A stretch of 64,000 nt of DNA from Pseudomonas gingeri (GCF_013386165.1 NZ_JACAOS010000001.1:237476-301475), one strand, 5' to 3'; positions 16,713 through 27,606 are shown, counted from the first letter of the stretch. Numbers and translations: made by a program. The notes: generated from the sequence alone by a model not told the origin.

Positions 16713-19700
16713 ACAAGACTCCAAGTTCACTGTTGCAGTTGCTGGGCAAGACCGAACGCAGTCGCAGCCAACTGCTGGAGCATTACGACTCGGTACTGGA
16801 GATCGCCAAGGGGTCGCTCCAGCAGTTGATGAGCACCGACAAAACCTTGCACATCACCGAAGCGCGGGCCTTGCATGAACAGGCCAGGGCCATCAGCGCC
16901 GTCACGCTCCGACAGTTTCGTGAGCAGCGGCTGACCACGGCGATACACCGTGCCTTCGAGCCCGGCTCCGGCATCCGTGGGCTGGTGGAGGCCCCGACCT
17001 ACAACGACCTGTTCCGGCCGGACTGGGCCAACCATTGCCCGACGGATGCGATTGAAGCGACCACCTCACCTATCGCCTATCTGGCCGATCTCTACCGCGA
17101 AGTACAGAAGATCGAGCAGAGCGGCAGGACGAGGGATGGGCAGGGCAACCGTATTCTGTTGGCCGACCGGCGTCCGGACCTGGCGGACCTGTGGTTGGAT
17201 CACAGTGCCCTCGAGCGTGTCGAACCGACCTTGGTCCTGGTCAACGAAATACTGGAAACCTCGGCGCGTGGCTATCTGGACGACATCAGCGACGAACGTT
17301 CTCTGGATGACGTGCTGCTCGATGTCCGTTATCCCATGACCCTGCCTTACGAGCGATATCAGCAGCAGATCAACTACACCTTGCAGCGCAAGGATCGCCT
17401 GCCCGGCGACGTGATCCGTTGCACCGACCGGGCCTATCCCTATTTCAAGGAACCTGGCGTGCATTCGCTGCTGTCGGATATCGCCCTGGTGCAAGACACC
17501 GGCTTTGGCCCGGTGCAGCAGGGGATCTTGCTGGAGGCACCGTATTTTCCGGAGTTCGACCCCGATCTGGAGCCCGAGCAAACCTTGGCCTTGGGCCGTA
17601 TCAACCCCAGAACCCACCTGCTTGAAACCGCCGGCACGGATCCCGAAAGCTTCTTCAGGACCAACTTTGGCGAGGGCGACGTTTTCAAGCTGCTCGATAC
17701 CCAAACCTTCTGCCTGCATACCGGGCTGAAGACCGAAGAGCTCGAATCGCTGTTGTCCGTGGGCGCTTATGCCCCCTATTCGTCGGCCAATCTCATCGTC
17801 TCGGATGAGGTACCGGTGGATGGCGCGGTGTTCGGTTCGGTGTACGTCAACGCCGGTATCGGCCCAGCCATGGCCATTGAAACGACCGGCGACGATGAAA
17901 GTGGCCCCAGTCACCAGATCGTCAATGGGTCCCATGATCGTTTTGATCGTCTTAACCGCATGATCCGTCTGGCACGCTGGCTCAAGCTGCCGTTCGACCA
18001 GGTTGATCGCCTGCTGATGGCCTCGATTGGCGCCGAAGGGAGAGCGTCGGACCCTCGGATCACTACCGACACCTTGCGTGCCCTTGGCCTGTTCCAGAGC
18101 TTGCGCACGCGCTACAAGGTCAGCGCGGACGACTTTGCTGCGCTGCTTCAACGGCTGGCGGTGCGCGCCCGGGGCAAGCAGCCGACGCAGTTCGACCAGA
18201 TATTTAACAGTCAGGCGCTGTTTCCCACTCCCCTGGTCCTGGATGGGGAGGTATTTGATATCACCCCTGGCAATGAGGCCGAGCGCCAGAAAATCGATCA
18301 TTTGTGCGCCGCCCTGGGCATGACCTATGAGATGTACCGTTTTACCGCGAAGGTCATCGAGCAGGCCTACGCCGGTGAGCCCTTGCGCTGGAGCGCGGCA
18401 GTGGTGTCGGCGTTTTACCGGTTGGTCCGGCTGCCTCATTATTTGGGGCTGACGACCATCGAGGCGTTGGCGTTGCTTGAGCTACTGGACAACGGCGGCA
18501 GCCAATTGGTCTCGAAACTGGCCGGGCCGACCCATATCGCCTCCTACCAGACTTCCGGCAACACCGACACCTTGAGCGCGATCCATGCCCTGGTCGAAGC
18601 CAGCGCCTGGCTGGCCGAGCACAAATGGACGGTCGGCCAGGTCTGTCGGATCGTGCTGCCGGCCCTGACCAAACCGGTGGCCAGCGAGGCCGAGCTCAAC
18701 CTGCTCAAACAGATGCACTCGCGCCTGGCCGCGGCGCTGATCAGCGACAGCAGCTTTGCCGAAACCGGCGCACCGCAAACCCGCGTGGTGATTAACGTCG
18801 ACGACGAGAAAGGCGAGGTGTTTTCCTTGGTCGCCATCGACTGGTTCGAGGAACTGCAAGACTTCATCGAGGCAGGAGAAACCACCCCGGCGGCCAGGGG
18901 CCTGGTCAAATACCTGAAGGGGGAAACCGAAGAGAACTATGAGTCGGCTTTGAGCGGCACCGTGGCGCAGGTGCTGGAGCGATTCGATCTGCCGATCGAA
19001 GGCCTGCACGCCCAGATCTGCAATATGATCATGCGTGCTCGCGGCGCGCAGGAAGCCTTGCTGATGGAAGGGCTGGCCGGCTACCTGGACAGCTCCGTCG
19101 ATCTGGTGAAGGTGTTGCTGTCCTGGGCCGAGGGCAATCGCTATCAGTTGCTGATGGAGGTGCTGCGGGTCTATGGGCTGGCGGGTAACACCAGCGGCCC
19201 CTTGCAGTTGGCTATTGGTGACGAAGTCCTGTTGGTGCTCGACAGCCTGGTCAAGCGAGCCGCCGTGACGACACACCTGGACCTGAGCCCGGCATTTATC
19301 GATCAGTGTGTACAGCAGCCGCAGTGGTTCGGCCTTGAGGATGTCGGGTTGTCGTTGCAGACCCTGTACTTTTTTTCCCAATACGCTGCGACGGTACGCC
19401 TGAGCGCCCAACCGGAAGAGCGGCTGCTGGATTATCTGCAACTGATCAATACCCTGTGGGACAAGGCCCTGGAAGGTGACAAACGGCTGATCCGCGACAG
19501 TGCGGCGAACAAGCTGGCCGGCTTTCTTGACTGGGGCGTGCGCCAGGTACTGGCGGTGGCCTTTCACCTGAACCCGGAGGACGGGGTGATCTTTACCCTC
19601 GCCGAACTGGATCTGTTGGTGCGCACCTGTCGTTTGGCGCGGCATACCGACCTGGATGCCGAGGCGCTGTTGGCGCTGGGCTGCCTGACGCCGACCAGTG

Positions 19701-21625
19701 ACGTGGCGGATTTTCGGTATGCCGCGGAGCTGGCCTTGGCCAGCCTCACCGAGCCCGTGCCGGGAATCCCGGCCGGTGAAGTCGGGCAAAGCCATAGCAG
19801 CGTGATCACGGTGACACCGGATTATCTGGTGGCCAACAAATCGGGCGAAAGCGCGACCTACTCCATCACCCTGCGCGACTTCATGGATGAGCCGTTCGAA
19901 GACGTCACCATTAACTGGAGTACCAACAACCTCGGGGAATTGGAGCAGACCTCGACCGTCACCGACCAGTACGGCGAAAGCAGCGTCACGCTGGCGAGCG
20001 GCAACACGATGGGCATCGCTCATGTGGTGGCCGAGTATGGGCTGGGCGACAAGGTGCTGGCGCCGGTGGTGACCATTGGTTGCGATGAAGCCTCGTTGCA
20101 CTTTTCCGCGCCGACCTATGATCGTTCGGAGGCGTTGTCCAACAAACTCGAAGCCATCAATTTCAGCATCACCCTGGTGGATGATTTTACCAACCTGGGG
20201 ATTGATCGTCTGGTGGACTGGGGGACGACCTTGGGCGAGTTCCAGCGCTACCAGACGATGACCAACCACGAAGGCATCAGCCATGCAAGTCTGCGTAGCG
20301 GGCCACTGGGCGAGGCAACGGTGATCGCACGGTACGGAAACGGTAGTTACTGGGAGTTTCCAGAAGTGAACTTTACCAGCACACCGTATTTTCAATATGT
20401 ACGTTTTACCAGCACGGTGGTTGAAGATGTCGAGGTTGAGCTGAGTTGTCGATTGGTGGAGCTTAATGGTGATGCTGTACCGGAGGGAACGCGTGTTGCC
20501 TGGCGCGCGGATGCTGAAGATTTGCTTGTGCTGGAAAGCACCACTGATGCTCAGGGTATTGCGTTGTCGCGATTCAAACCCGAGGGCTCCGGCACGGTCA
20601 CTGTAACGGTCAGTGCGCAGGGCGAGATAAAGGAGAAATCAACGGAAGTCACGAAAATTTACCCTCAGGCTGTGATTGCCAAGTACGAATCTTCTCAGCC
20701 GCTTTATATGGTGGGCGATCCGAACCCCGTCATATTTTCTGTTTGGCTGTTGATGGGGGGTGATATATCGCCAAGGGCGCCTGTTGAGTGGAAAGTGGAT
20801 GGTGTGTTCAAGGCGACCTCTCTGACTGATAAGGATGGGCTCGCGACCTTCAGTTCGAAGTTTGAAACCGAGCAAGGCGCCTATACAGAACATACGGTGG
20901 TGGCGACAGTCGCGGGCACCGATAAAATGGTCGAGTTTAAGGTTGTGGCAGTACCCTATTTTAAAATTCAGGTGGAACTCGCTGGGGAGGGCGTCTATGA
21001 GCGGGCTCCCAAATTTATCGGCTCGGGCAGGCCTTATACGCTTGTGGTAAAAGCGATTGGTGGTGACGGTCAATCCTTGGCGGGTATTTCATTTAAACTG
21101 ACAAGCCTCGGTATCGACCCATCCTTGCTTTGGCTGCGTGTTGAAAATTTGAACGAGCTCGTTGAAACAACAGGGGAAGGTTACAGTTTTAATGTGCGTT
21201 CCACGTCCGGGCCAGCGGGTGAAGTGGGTATGGCGGATATATCCCTGGGGGTTGAGGTCGCAGGGAGACGCTTGTGGGAGGATTCCTACAGGGTCGGTAT
21301 TATTTATAGGTGCTATGACGCACTTATTAAGAACGGTGTTCTTCGTGTTAGATTTTCTCCTTGGGATCAATATAATTTGATTGCATTTGATCATTGGTCG
21401 CTTCTGGGATTTTCCGTGACGGCCGAAGTCGTTGAGGTTTCATGGGTGGGCACCGTAGGGATAGTTTGCATCACTAACGAGGCTGTCTGTTGGCAGGCGC
21501 ATTTTCCTCTGGGTGCGGGCGCACACCCCACGCAAGGGCAGTATCTTAAAGTCTGCGAAGTGGTGGGGGGAGATGGCTACATCATACTTTCAGCGGATGA
21601 AACTGTTATTTGGGCGGATGTTTAG
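16709..21625 (+). CDS. Tc toxin component A, N-terminal half (VRP1/TcaA-like) with added Ig-like domains
   Basis: First half of a split TcA subunit, 1638 residues. The VRP1-type (Salmonella plasmid 28-kDa A protein) region is clear: FEPGSGIRGLVEAPTYNDLF at about residue 85, then TSPIAYLADLYREVQKIEQ and ADRRPDLADLWLDHSALERV. It is helix-rich to about residue 1010, like the alpha-helical shell of TcA. From about residue 1030 the sequence becomes beta-rich with repeated Big_1/invasin-like units (SATYSITLRDFMDEPFEDVT, ETEQGAYTEHTVVATVAG), unusual for this part of TcA. DNA from about 20400 onward is visibly AT-richer. The stop is followed by the second TcA gene after 35 bases. The extreme C-terminus (from about residue 1560) is unrecognised. 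Confidence 0.88.
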   Translation: MNKTPSSLLQLLGKTERSRSQLLEHYDSVLEIAKGSLQQLMSTDKTLHITEARALHEQARAISAVTLRQFREQRLTTAIHRAFEPGSGIRGLVEAPTYNDLFRPDWANHCPTDAIEATTSPIAYLADLYREVQKIEQSGRTRDGQGNRILLADRRPDLADLWLDHSALERVEPTLVLVNEILETSARGYLDDISDERSLDDVLLDVRYPMTLPYERYQQQINYTLQRKDRLPGDVIRCTDRAYPYFKEPGVHSLLSDIALVQDTGFGPVQQGILLEAPYFPEFDPDLEPEQTLALGRINPRTHLLETAGTDPESFFRTNFGEGDVFKLLDTQTFCLHTGLKTEELESLLSVGAYAPYSSANLIVSDEVPVDGAVFGSVYVNAGIGPAMAIETTGDDESGPSHQIVNGSHDRFDRLNRMIRLARWLKLPFDQVDRLLMASIGAEGRASDPRITTDTLRALGLFQSLRTRYKVSADDFAALLQRLAVRARGKQPTQFDQIFNSQALFPTPLVLDGEVFDITPGNEAERQKIDHLCAALGMTYEMYRFTAKVIEQAYAGEPLRWSAAVVSAFYRLVRLPHYLGLTTIEALALLELLDNGGSQLVSKLAGPTHIASYQTSGNTDTLSAIHALVEASAWLAEHKWTVGQVCRIVLPALTKPVASEAELNLLKQMHSRLAAALISDSSFAETGAPQTRVVINVDDEKGEVFSLVAIDWFEELQDFIEAGETTPAARGLVKYLKGETEENYESALSGTVAQVLERFDLPIEGLHAQICNMIMRARGAQEALLMEGLAGYLDSSVDLVKVLLSWAEGNRYQLLMEVLRVYGLAGNTSGPLQLAIGDEVLLVLDSLVKRAAVTTHLDLSPAFIDQCVQQPQWFGLEDVGLSLQTLYFFSQYAATVRLSAQPEERLLDYLQLINTLWDKALEGDKRLIRDSAANKLAGFLDWGVRQVLAVAFHLNPEDGVIFTLAELDLLVRTCRLARHTDLDAEALLALGCLTPTSDVADFRYAAELALASLTEPVPGIPAGEVGQSHSSVITVTPDYLVANKSGESATYSITLRDFMDEPFEDVTINWSTNNLGELEQTSTVTDQYGESSVTLASGNTMGIAHVVAEYGLGDKVLAPVVTIGCDEASLHFSAPTYDRSEALSNKLEAINFSITLVDDFTNLGIDRLVDWGTTLGEFQRYQTMTNHEGISHASLRSGPLGEATVIARYGNGSYWEFPEVNFTSTPYFQYVRFTSTVVEDVEVELSCRLVELNGDAVPEGTRVAWRADAEDLLVLESTTDAQGIALSRFKPEGSGTVTVTVSAQGEIKEKSTEVTKIYPQAVIAKYESSQPLYMVGDPNPVIFSVWLLMGGDISPRAPVEWKVDGVFKATSLTDKDGLATFSSKFETEQGAYTEHTVVATVAGTDKMVEFKVVAVPYFKIQVELAGEGVYERAPKFIGSGRPYTLVVKAIGGDGQSLAGISFKLTSLGIDPSLLWLRVENLNELVETTGEGYSFNVRSTSGPAGEVGMADISLGVEVAGRRLWEDSYRVGIIYRCYDALIKNGVLRVRFSPWDQYNLIAFDHWSLLGFSVTAEVVEVSWVGTVGIVCITNEAVCWQAHFPLGAGAHPTQGQYLKVCEVVGGDGYIILSADETVIWADV

Positions 21626-21660
21626 TCGGGTTTTGGTTTTAATTTTAACAGGTGCTCACT

Positions 21661-24600
21661 ATGAAAACCGGAATTATCCACGAACTCGAAGAACAACGCC
21701 GTGACGCTCTGGTCGCCTATTACCTGGGTCAGATCGTACCGTCATCGAACACGGCGGCGCCCTTGCGCCTGACCACCCCCGAGGACCTTTACGAATACCT
21801 GCTGATCGACAATCAGGTCAGTGCCCAGGTGGAAACCAGCCGTGTCGCCCAGGGCATCGCCAGCCTCCAACAATATATCCACGCCATCTACAACGGCATG
21901 GAGCCCGGTTACCCCTATGGGTTCAGTGCCGAGGAACTGCGCTTGTGGCGTGAGAGCATGAGTCAGTACAGCATCTGGGCCGGCTACCAGATGATTGAAG
22001 ACTACCCGGAAAACTACATTGATCCGGCCTTGCGCCTGGGCAAGACCAGCCAGTTCAATGCCTTGGAGAACGACCTGGGGCAAAGCCGCCTGACCGAAGG
22101 CAGCGTGCAGACCGCGCTGAAAAACTACCTCAGCCAGTTTGAATTGGTGAGTAACCTGAAGATGATCTCGGGTTATATCGACGGCACGGACTTCAGACAC
22201 GCCAACTATTACTTCGTCGGTCGGCAAAACGTCGAACCTTTTGCGCCCTATTGGCGCAAGGTGGCGATTGACCTGAATGATTCGAGTACCCACGTTTCGC
22301 CCTCGGCCTGGAGCGAATGGAAAACCATCGATGTGGCTTTTCAGGCGGGCGTCACCCAGGTTCGCCCCGTGGTGATTCGAGACCGACTGCACCTGGTCTG
22401 GGTCGAAGTCGATCAGGCAGAGGTCAGAGATGACGGCAGTAAAACCAATCAGTACCTTTATTCGGCCAAGATGGCCTATAAACAGCTCAACGATCAATGG
22501 TCCCCGGCCACGATACTGTTTACCGGGCTCACTGCGACGAACGCCTTGACGGACAGATCGGCGGCCGAAGACTATATCAAGAGTGGCGCATTTTCAGTGG
22601 CCATGGACCTTCGTATCACCTCGACGCCTCGGTTGGTCGTGGCATTTAAACTGGGCGCAGAGGAGCATATACGAGCCTATGATGAGTCGTTCAGTCACAT
22701 CCTGTTAACGCCGGCCGAAAAGAGCGAGTTGTCTCGTGTGGCGGGTTCGATGTTCGGGGGCGACCGCACACGTTTGCAGTTTCCTTATAGTGGTATTGAT
22801 AGCGGTTCTACGAAAATTGATTGGATGATCAGTTCGTTACTGTGGGATCGTGACAATACCCATAACTATTATCCGCCGGCGGCAGAGTATCCGGATGCCT
22901 TGAATGCCTATTTGGAGTTCAGTGCAACGTTGCACATGAATACGGGCGCTCAGGGAGGAAAGCTTGAGGTTCAAGGCTCTTGTTCTGTTGTCCGTATGGA
23001 ACGAGTGGAGATGAAATTCTCCCTTGAAGATCGAAAAGTCTGGGACTGGACTCACCTGAATGTTTTATCCAGGGTTGAGGTTTTCTTTGGTGTTTTTTAT
23101 GAAAAGGGGGAGGCCTGGGCACTGTGCGAGATGATTAATCATGTGCTCTATTTTGAGGAGAAAATACATCACAGTCATGTATTCAGTCATGATGGAACCA
23201 CGTTGGTTACGATAGATCAAGACACGCCGGGCATCCAGGTGGGTGAGGATTGGAACAGCTCTTTTCATAATGGGCGTGTCAGGCGGATGCGCTTCAAAGT
23301 TCCGTTGGACTTCGACCTGGCTGCGCTCCTGCCTCTCACCCCTGAAGAGGTTCAGGGAGGGGCTTCGTTCAAGGTGGTGTCAACGATCTCTCTTAAATGG
23401 GGTGGCCAGGTAGAGGGGACTGTTAACTTTGTCAATAAATCAAATATAGGTTCTGAGGCCTCCTTTGGCCCGCTGACGAGAAATTTTGGCGTTTGGTACG
23501 CGGATGAGAGTGGCGGTGGATATACGGAGGAAAGCCTGGGTTCAACGGCGCTCGCGTTAAACGGTGCTGCCAAAACGCCGATTTACACAAAAAGCTGGAG
23601 CGTCGCTACCAGCACTTCCTATGCATTCCCTTTTGGTGTGACGAGAGGTGCTGATCCTGGGATAGGTTGGAACAGGTTCCTGGTGACCCTCAGTCCAATG
23701 CTCCGTGACGTCCCCAAAGTCACGACCACCTCGGCGGGCGCGCAGTTTCTTGATCTGCAGGCGCTGGAGTTGAACGACCTGCGTTACGTTCGACTGAACA
23801 GCTTGTTCGCCGCTGAGTTGGTCGCCAAGGCGGCCTTCTCCGTGGAAGCGGCCCTGGGCTGGGAGACCCAGCACACGGCGGAGCCTCCCGCTCCCGGTGC
23901 TTCGCAACCGGTTCCAGTGGACTTCAACGGCGCCAACGGTCGTTATTTCTGGGAACTGTTTTTCCATGCCCCGCACCTGGTCGCGCAGCGCTTGCACAGC
24001 GAGTTCGATTACCTGGGCGCTGAAACCTGGTATCACGCCATTTTCAATCCGTTGGCACGTATTCAGCCGCTTTATCCCGCGCCCTCCCTGGACTATCCGT
24101 ATTGGTGTGTCAGGCCCTTGGCCCAGCCGGATAGTCCCGCCGAGCCGTTTTTCGGACTGGGTGGTTTGCGTGATCCGGATGCGATTGCCTACAGCGTGCC
24201 TTCGCACTATCGCAAGGCGATCTTTACGGGTTACGTGAAAAACCTGATTGCCCGCGGCGACATGCTTTACCGACAACTGACCCGTGATGCCCTCAACGAA
24301 GCCAAGCTCCTGTATGTCCGTGCCTTGTCCTTGCTCGGCCCCTTGTCCAAGGGCCGCAGCATCAGCCGTTGGGAGCCCAAACCGCTGGAGGAGGCGGCGG
24401 CCTATGACAGCACGTTGTTCAGCGCCTTCGAATCGTCGATCCAGGCGCTTTTCGCCCAGGATATTCCTCAGCATATCCAAGGCGACCCCTGGTTGCGCCT
24501 GATCGATGCGCCCTGGTTCCGCTTGCCGGTGAACACGCAACTGCTCGACCTGTGGGACAACCTCGACTTACGCCTGGGCAACCTGCGCAACAACCTTACC

Positions 24601-27600
24601 CTGGACGGTAAGCCCTTGCTGCTGGCGCTTTACGAGGCGCCGGCCAATCCGTTCGACCTGTTGCGCGCGCAATTGGCCGGCGAGGGTGGCGGCGCGCGGC
24701 GACTGGGGTCCCTGGCGATTATCCCGCCTTACCGTTTCCGCGCCATGCTGCCCCGTGTGCAGAGCGCCGTTGACACCCTGATCCGCTTTGGCGATCAGGT
24801 GCGCAGCTTTATGGAGTGGCGTGATAACACTCAGCGCGAAGAACTGCTGCAATCCCATGTGCAGGAACTCTCCGAGTTTGGCGTGACCTTGCAGGATCAG
24901 GCCATTGACCAGGCCCGCAAAAGCAAGGAGGTCCTGTTGGCAAGCAAGGCGCTGGTGCTTACCCGTCAAGGTTATTACGAGCGGTTGCATAAAGAGGATG
25001 TGTCCGCCAACGAGAAAAAAATCATGGATGAGCGCTTGGCTGCGGGGGTACTCAATGTCGCCACGACAGCCGTCACGGCGGCCGGGAATCTGATTGAGGC
25101 CTTTACTCCCAATAAGGCGGGAACGACTGTTGGGCCACGCAGACCCGCCGCGACGCTCTTTGCGATTGCGGCAGGATTAGACATCGCCTCTAAAGGAATC
25201 ATGATCGACGCAGAGCTGCGAACCCAGAAAGAACTGTATCGCCGCCGCCGCGAAGAATGGGATTTCATGATCGAGCAAGCCAAGGTTGAAATCGTAGTGC
25301 TTGATCAACAGATCGCGACTCAGCAAATCGTTATCGATTCCGCCGACACCGCTTTGCTGCAAGCCCAAAAAGCCCGCGACCAGGCGGTCACCTACTATGA
25401 CTTCCTCAAGCATCGTTCCACTGGCCCGGGGCTGTACCAGTGGCTGCTCAGCCAGATGTCGACGCTGTACTTCCAGGCCTATGACGCCGTGTTGTCGATG
25501 TGCATGGCCACCGAAGCCGGTTGGCAATATGAGCTTGGCGATCATGACACGCACTTTATTCCCTATGATGCCTGGGCTGACAACCGTCATGGCCTGAACG
25601 CCGGCGAAGCCTTGAAACTGGGTTTGCTACGCATGGAGTCGGCGTTTCTCAATCGCCATGAGCGCCGTCTGGAATTGACCAAGACGATCTCCCTGAAAAC
25701 CTTGCTCAAGGATTACGACCCCAATGCCGAGCGCGGTGGCGTCACACCCATGGCCACCGGTTGGGGGGCCGTGCTGGATCAGCTCAGGGAGCATGGCGAG
25801 ATCGCGTTCCAGCTGAACAGCTCGTTGTTCGACAAGGATTATCCCGGCCATTACCTGCGCCAGTTGGTGGGCGTGAGCCTATCGTTCCCGGTCGTGCTGG
25901 GGCCGTACCAGGATATCCATGCCACGCTGGTGCAAACGCGCAGCAGCACCTTGTTGAAACCCTCATTCGGTGGCGTGGCGAGTCTCTACAGCCAGGCCGG
26001 TGAGTTGGCCGCGGACAGTGATATCGAACTTGATCCACGGTACATCGTCTTCAATCCGCGGCTCAGCCAGCAAATCGGCTTGTCCAGCGGCCTGGATGAT
26101 AATGGCCTGTTCACCCTTAACTTCGACGATGAGCGCTACCTGCCGTTCGAGGGAACGGGCGCCGTATCGAGCTGGGTGCTGAGTTTTCCCCGGCACCCTT
26201 CGGCACATCAACAAGCAGTCTTTGACTCCTTGACCGACATTATCCTGCAGGTGCGTTACCTGGCGGTGGATGGCGGTAAGACGTTTGCCGCCCAGGTTGA
26301 GCCGCTGGTGCAGTTTGTCGAAGCGCAGGATGAGGTCGCTCATCCTGCAACCACGGCCTTGACCGTGAGCACGGGAAAAAAGCTCGCCAATGGCGTGGAT
26401 GCCTATACGGCCACCGTCACCGCCAAGAATGCCGAGGGCGGTCCGCTCGCGAATGTGCTGGTGGTGTTTTCCGACATCCCGAATGCCTCGCTCAATCATG
26501 CCGTCGGCACCACCGATGCACAGGGGCAATGCAACGCTACGATCACCTCGACGGTGCCCGGTCCCAAGACGGTACGTGCCACGTTGTTTGGGGGGACGAC
26601 AGTGGCTGGCAGTCCGAAGAGCGTCGATTTCGTTAGCCTTGATTCAGCTCAATCGAGCCTGGAGATGATGGATGACAATGGGGTCGTCAGTGATACGCAA
26701 AAAAGCAATAAGGTCCGGGCCACGGTCCGTCTGAGCGATGGCTCTCTGGCACCGGAGGGCACCCGGGTGACCTTCGATGAGCTGATTGACGTTTCTTTTA
26801 GCGAACCCACGTGTCTTACCGTGGGCGATACCGGCCAGTGTGAGGTGACGCTGGGCAGTACCGTGGCGAAGACGTACAGGATCAGTGCCAGACTTGAGGG
26901 GAATCTCTCAAGTATGAAGACCGATGCGACCTTCGTTGTCGGGACGTACGATTCAGCCGCTTCTACCCTGGACCCGATGACCGGTGAGAAGAATGCCAAT
27001 GGGGTGGATGCACACATTGCAACCGTGACGCTGCGTGATGCCTATGGCAATCCTTACACGGGGACCACGGGATCTTCCTATGTGCTGTTTCCGGCGGTCC
27101 CCGGCGTGACCATTGACCCCACCGCGCCTGACCGATGCGAGTTCGCGCCGGGTAGTGCAACGACCAGCGCCCGTATCACGTCGGAACTCGAGGGCACCTA
27201 TTCCATTACAGCGACCTTTGGGAATGGCGACGCTATTGGACAGGCGCAGTCCGTGACGTTTTCCGATGTTAACGGTGATGAGAGCGCGTCAAATCTTCAT
27301 ATCGCCCCGGGTTCTGTGCCGCCCGACGGCATCGCCACAAAAACAGTAACGGCTTTTATCCGCAATGCCGCCGGTCGCTCAGTTGAGGGCGTTACCGTGT
27401 ATTTCAGCGCGCTTGCGACGACGGTGATTCTGAAAGATGAAACCTGCGTCACCGGGCCAGAGGGCAGTTGTTCAATAGAAGTCGCGGGGACGACTACCGG
27501 TACGAAAAATATCTCTGCCAGCCTGGGTCGTATGAACGAGGACAGACCTGTTTACCTGGCCGGTAGCCCGCAAATGGCTGCTTTTTACTGGCCCGACCTG

Positions 27601-27606
27601 TCATGA
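21661..27606 (+). CDS. Tc toxin component A, C-terminal half (TcaB-like, pore and TcB-binding) with four C-terminal Ig-like domains
   Basis: Second half of the split TcA, 1981 residues from the ATG at 21661 (an in-frame GTG nine bases earlier is less likely). The ABC-toxin N region (LTTPEDLYEYLLIDNQVSAQ, LRLWRESMSQYSIWAGYQMI) leads into neuraminidase-like and receptor-binding regions. FHAPHLVAQRLHSEFDYLGA and ETWYHAIFNPL lie at about residues 770-800. Long channel helices follow (RKSKEVLLASKALVLTRQGY to about residue 1250), then the TcB-binding domain (LYFQAYDAVLSMCMATEAGW; ending DIILQVRYLAVDGG at about 1540). Canonical TcA stops there. This protein continues for about 425 residues with four invasin-like Ig repeats (for example KKLANGVDAYTATVTAKNAE). 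Confidence 0.92.
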   Translation: MKTGIIHELEEQRRDALVAYYLGQIVPSSNTAAPLRLTTPEDLYEYLLIDNQVSAQVETSRVAQGIASLQQYIHAIYNGMEPGYPYGFSAEELRLWRESMSQYSIWAGYQMIEDYPENYIDPALRLGKTSQFNALENDLGQSRLTEGSVQTALKNYLSQFELVSNLKMISGYIDGTDFRHANYYFVGRQNVEPFAPYWRKVAIDLNDSSTHVSPSAWSEWKTIDVAFQAGVTQVRPVVIRDRLHLVWVEVDQAEVRDDGSKTNQYLYSAKMAYKQLNDQWSPATILFTGLTATNALTDRSAAEDYIKSGAFSVAMDLRITSTPRLVVAFKLGAEEHIRAYDESFSHILLTPAEKSELSRVAGSMFGGDRTRLQFPYSGIDSGSTKIDWMISSLLWDRDNTHNYYPPAAEYPDALNAYLEFSATLHMNTGAQGGKLEVQGSCSVVRMERVEMKFSLEDRKVWDWTHLNVLSRVEVFFGVFYEKGEAWALCEMINHVLYFEEKIHHSHVFSHDGTTLVTIDQDTPGIQVGEDWNSSFHNGRVRRMRFKVPLDFDLAALLPLTPEEVQGGASFKVVSTISLKWGGQVEGTVNFVNKSNIGSEASFGPLTRNFGVWYADESGGGYTEESLGSTALALNGAAKTPIYTKSWSVATSTSYAFPFGVTRGADPGIGWNRFLVTLSPMLRDVPKVTTTSAGAQFLDLQALELNDLRYVRLNSLFAAELVAKAAFSVEAALGWETQHTAEPPAPGASQPVPVDFNGANGRYFWELFFHAPHLVAQRLHSEFDYLGAETWYHAIFNPLARIQPLYPAPSLDYPYWCVRPLAQPDSPAEPFFGLGGLRDPDAIAYSVPSHYRKAIFTGYVKNLIARGDMLYRQLTRDALNEAKLLYVRALSLLGPLSKGRSISRWEPKPLEEAAAYDSTLFSAFESSIQALFAQDIPQHIQGDPWLRLIDAPWFRLPVNTQLLDLWDNLDLRLGNLRNNLTLDGKPLLLALYEAPANPFDLLRAQLAGEGGGARRLGSLAIIPPYRFRAMLPRVQSAVDTLIRFGDQVRSFMEWRDNTQREELLQSHVQELSEFGVTLQDQAIDQARKSKEVLLASKALVLTRQGYYERLHKEDVSANEKKIMDERLAAGVLNVATTAVTAAGNLIEAFTPNKAGTTVGPRRPAATLFAIAAGLDIASKGIMIDAELRTQKELYRRRREEWDFMIEQAKVEIVVLDQQIATQQIVIDSADTALLQAQKARDQAVTYYDFLKHRSTGPGLYQWLLSQMSTLYFQAYDAVLSMCMATEAGWQYELGDHDTHFIPYDAWADNRHGLNAGEALKLGLLRMESAFLNRHERRLELTKTISLKTLLKDYDPNAERGGVTPMATGWGAVLDQLREHGEIAFQLNSSLFDKDYPGHYLRQLVGVSLSFPVVLGPYQDIHATLVQTRSSTLLKPSFGGVASLYSQAGELAADSDIELDPRYIVFNPRLSQQIGLSSGLDDNGLFTLNFDDERYLPFEGTGAVSSWVLSFPRHPSAHQQAVFDSLTDIILQVRYLAVDGGKTFAAQVEPLVQFVEAQDEVAHPATTALTVSTGKKLANGVDAYTATVTAKNAEGGPLANVLVVFSDIPNASLNHAVGTTDAQGQCNATITSTVPGPKTVRATLFGGTTVAGSPKSVDFVSLDSAQSSLEMMDDNGVVSDTQKSNKVRATVRLSDGSLAPEGTRVTFDELIDVSFSEPTCLTVGDTGQCEVTLGSTVAKTYRISARLEGNLSSMKTDATFVVGTYDSAASTLDPMTGEKNANGVDAHIATVTLRDAYGNPYTGTTGSSYVLFPAVPGVTIDPTAPDRCEFAPGSATTSARITSELEGTYSITATFGNGDAIGQAQSVTFSDVNGDESASNLHIAPGSVPPDGIATKTVTAFIRNAAGRSVEGVTVYFSALATTVILKDETCVTGPEGSCSIEVAGTTTGTKNISASLGRMNEDRPVYLAGSPQMAAFYWPDLS

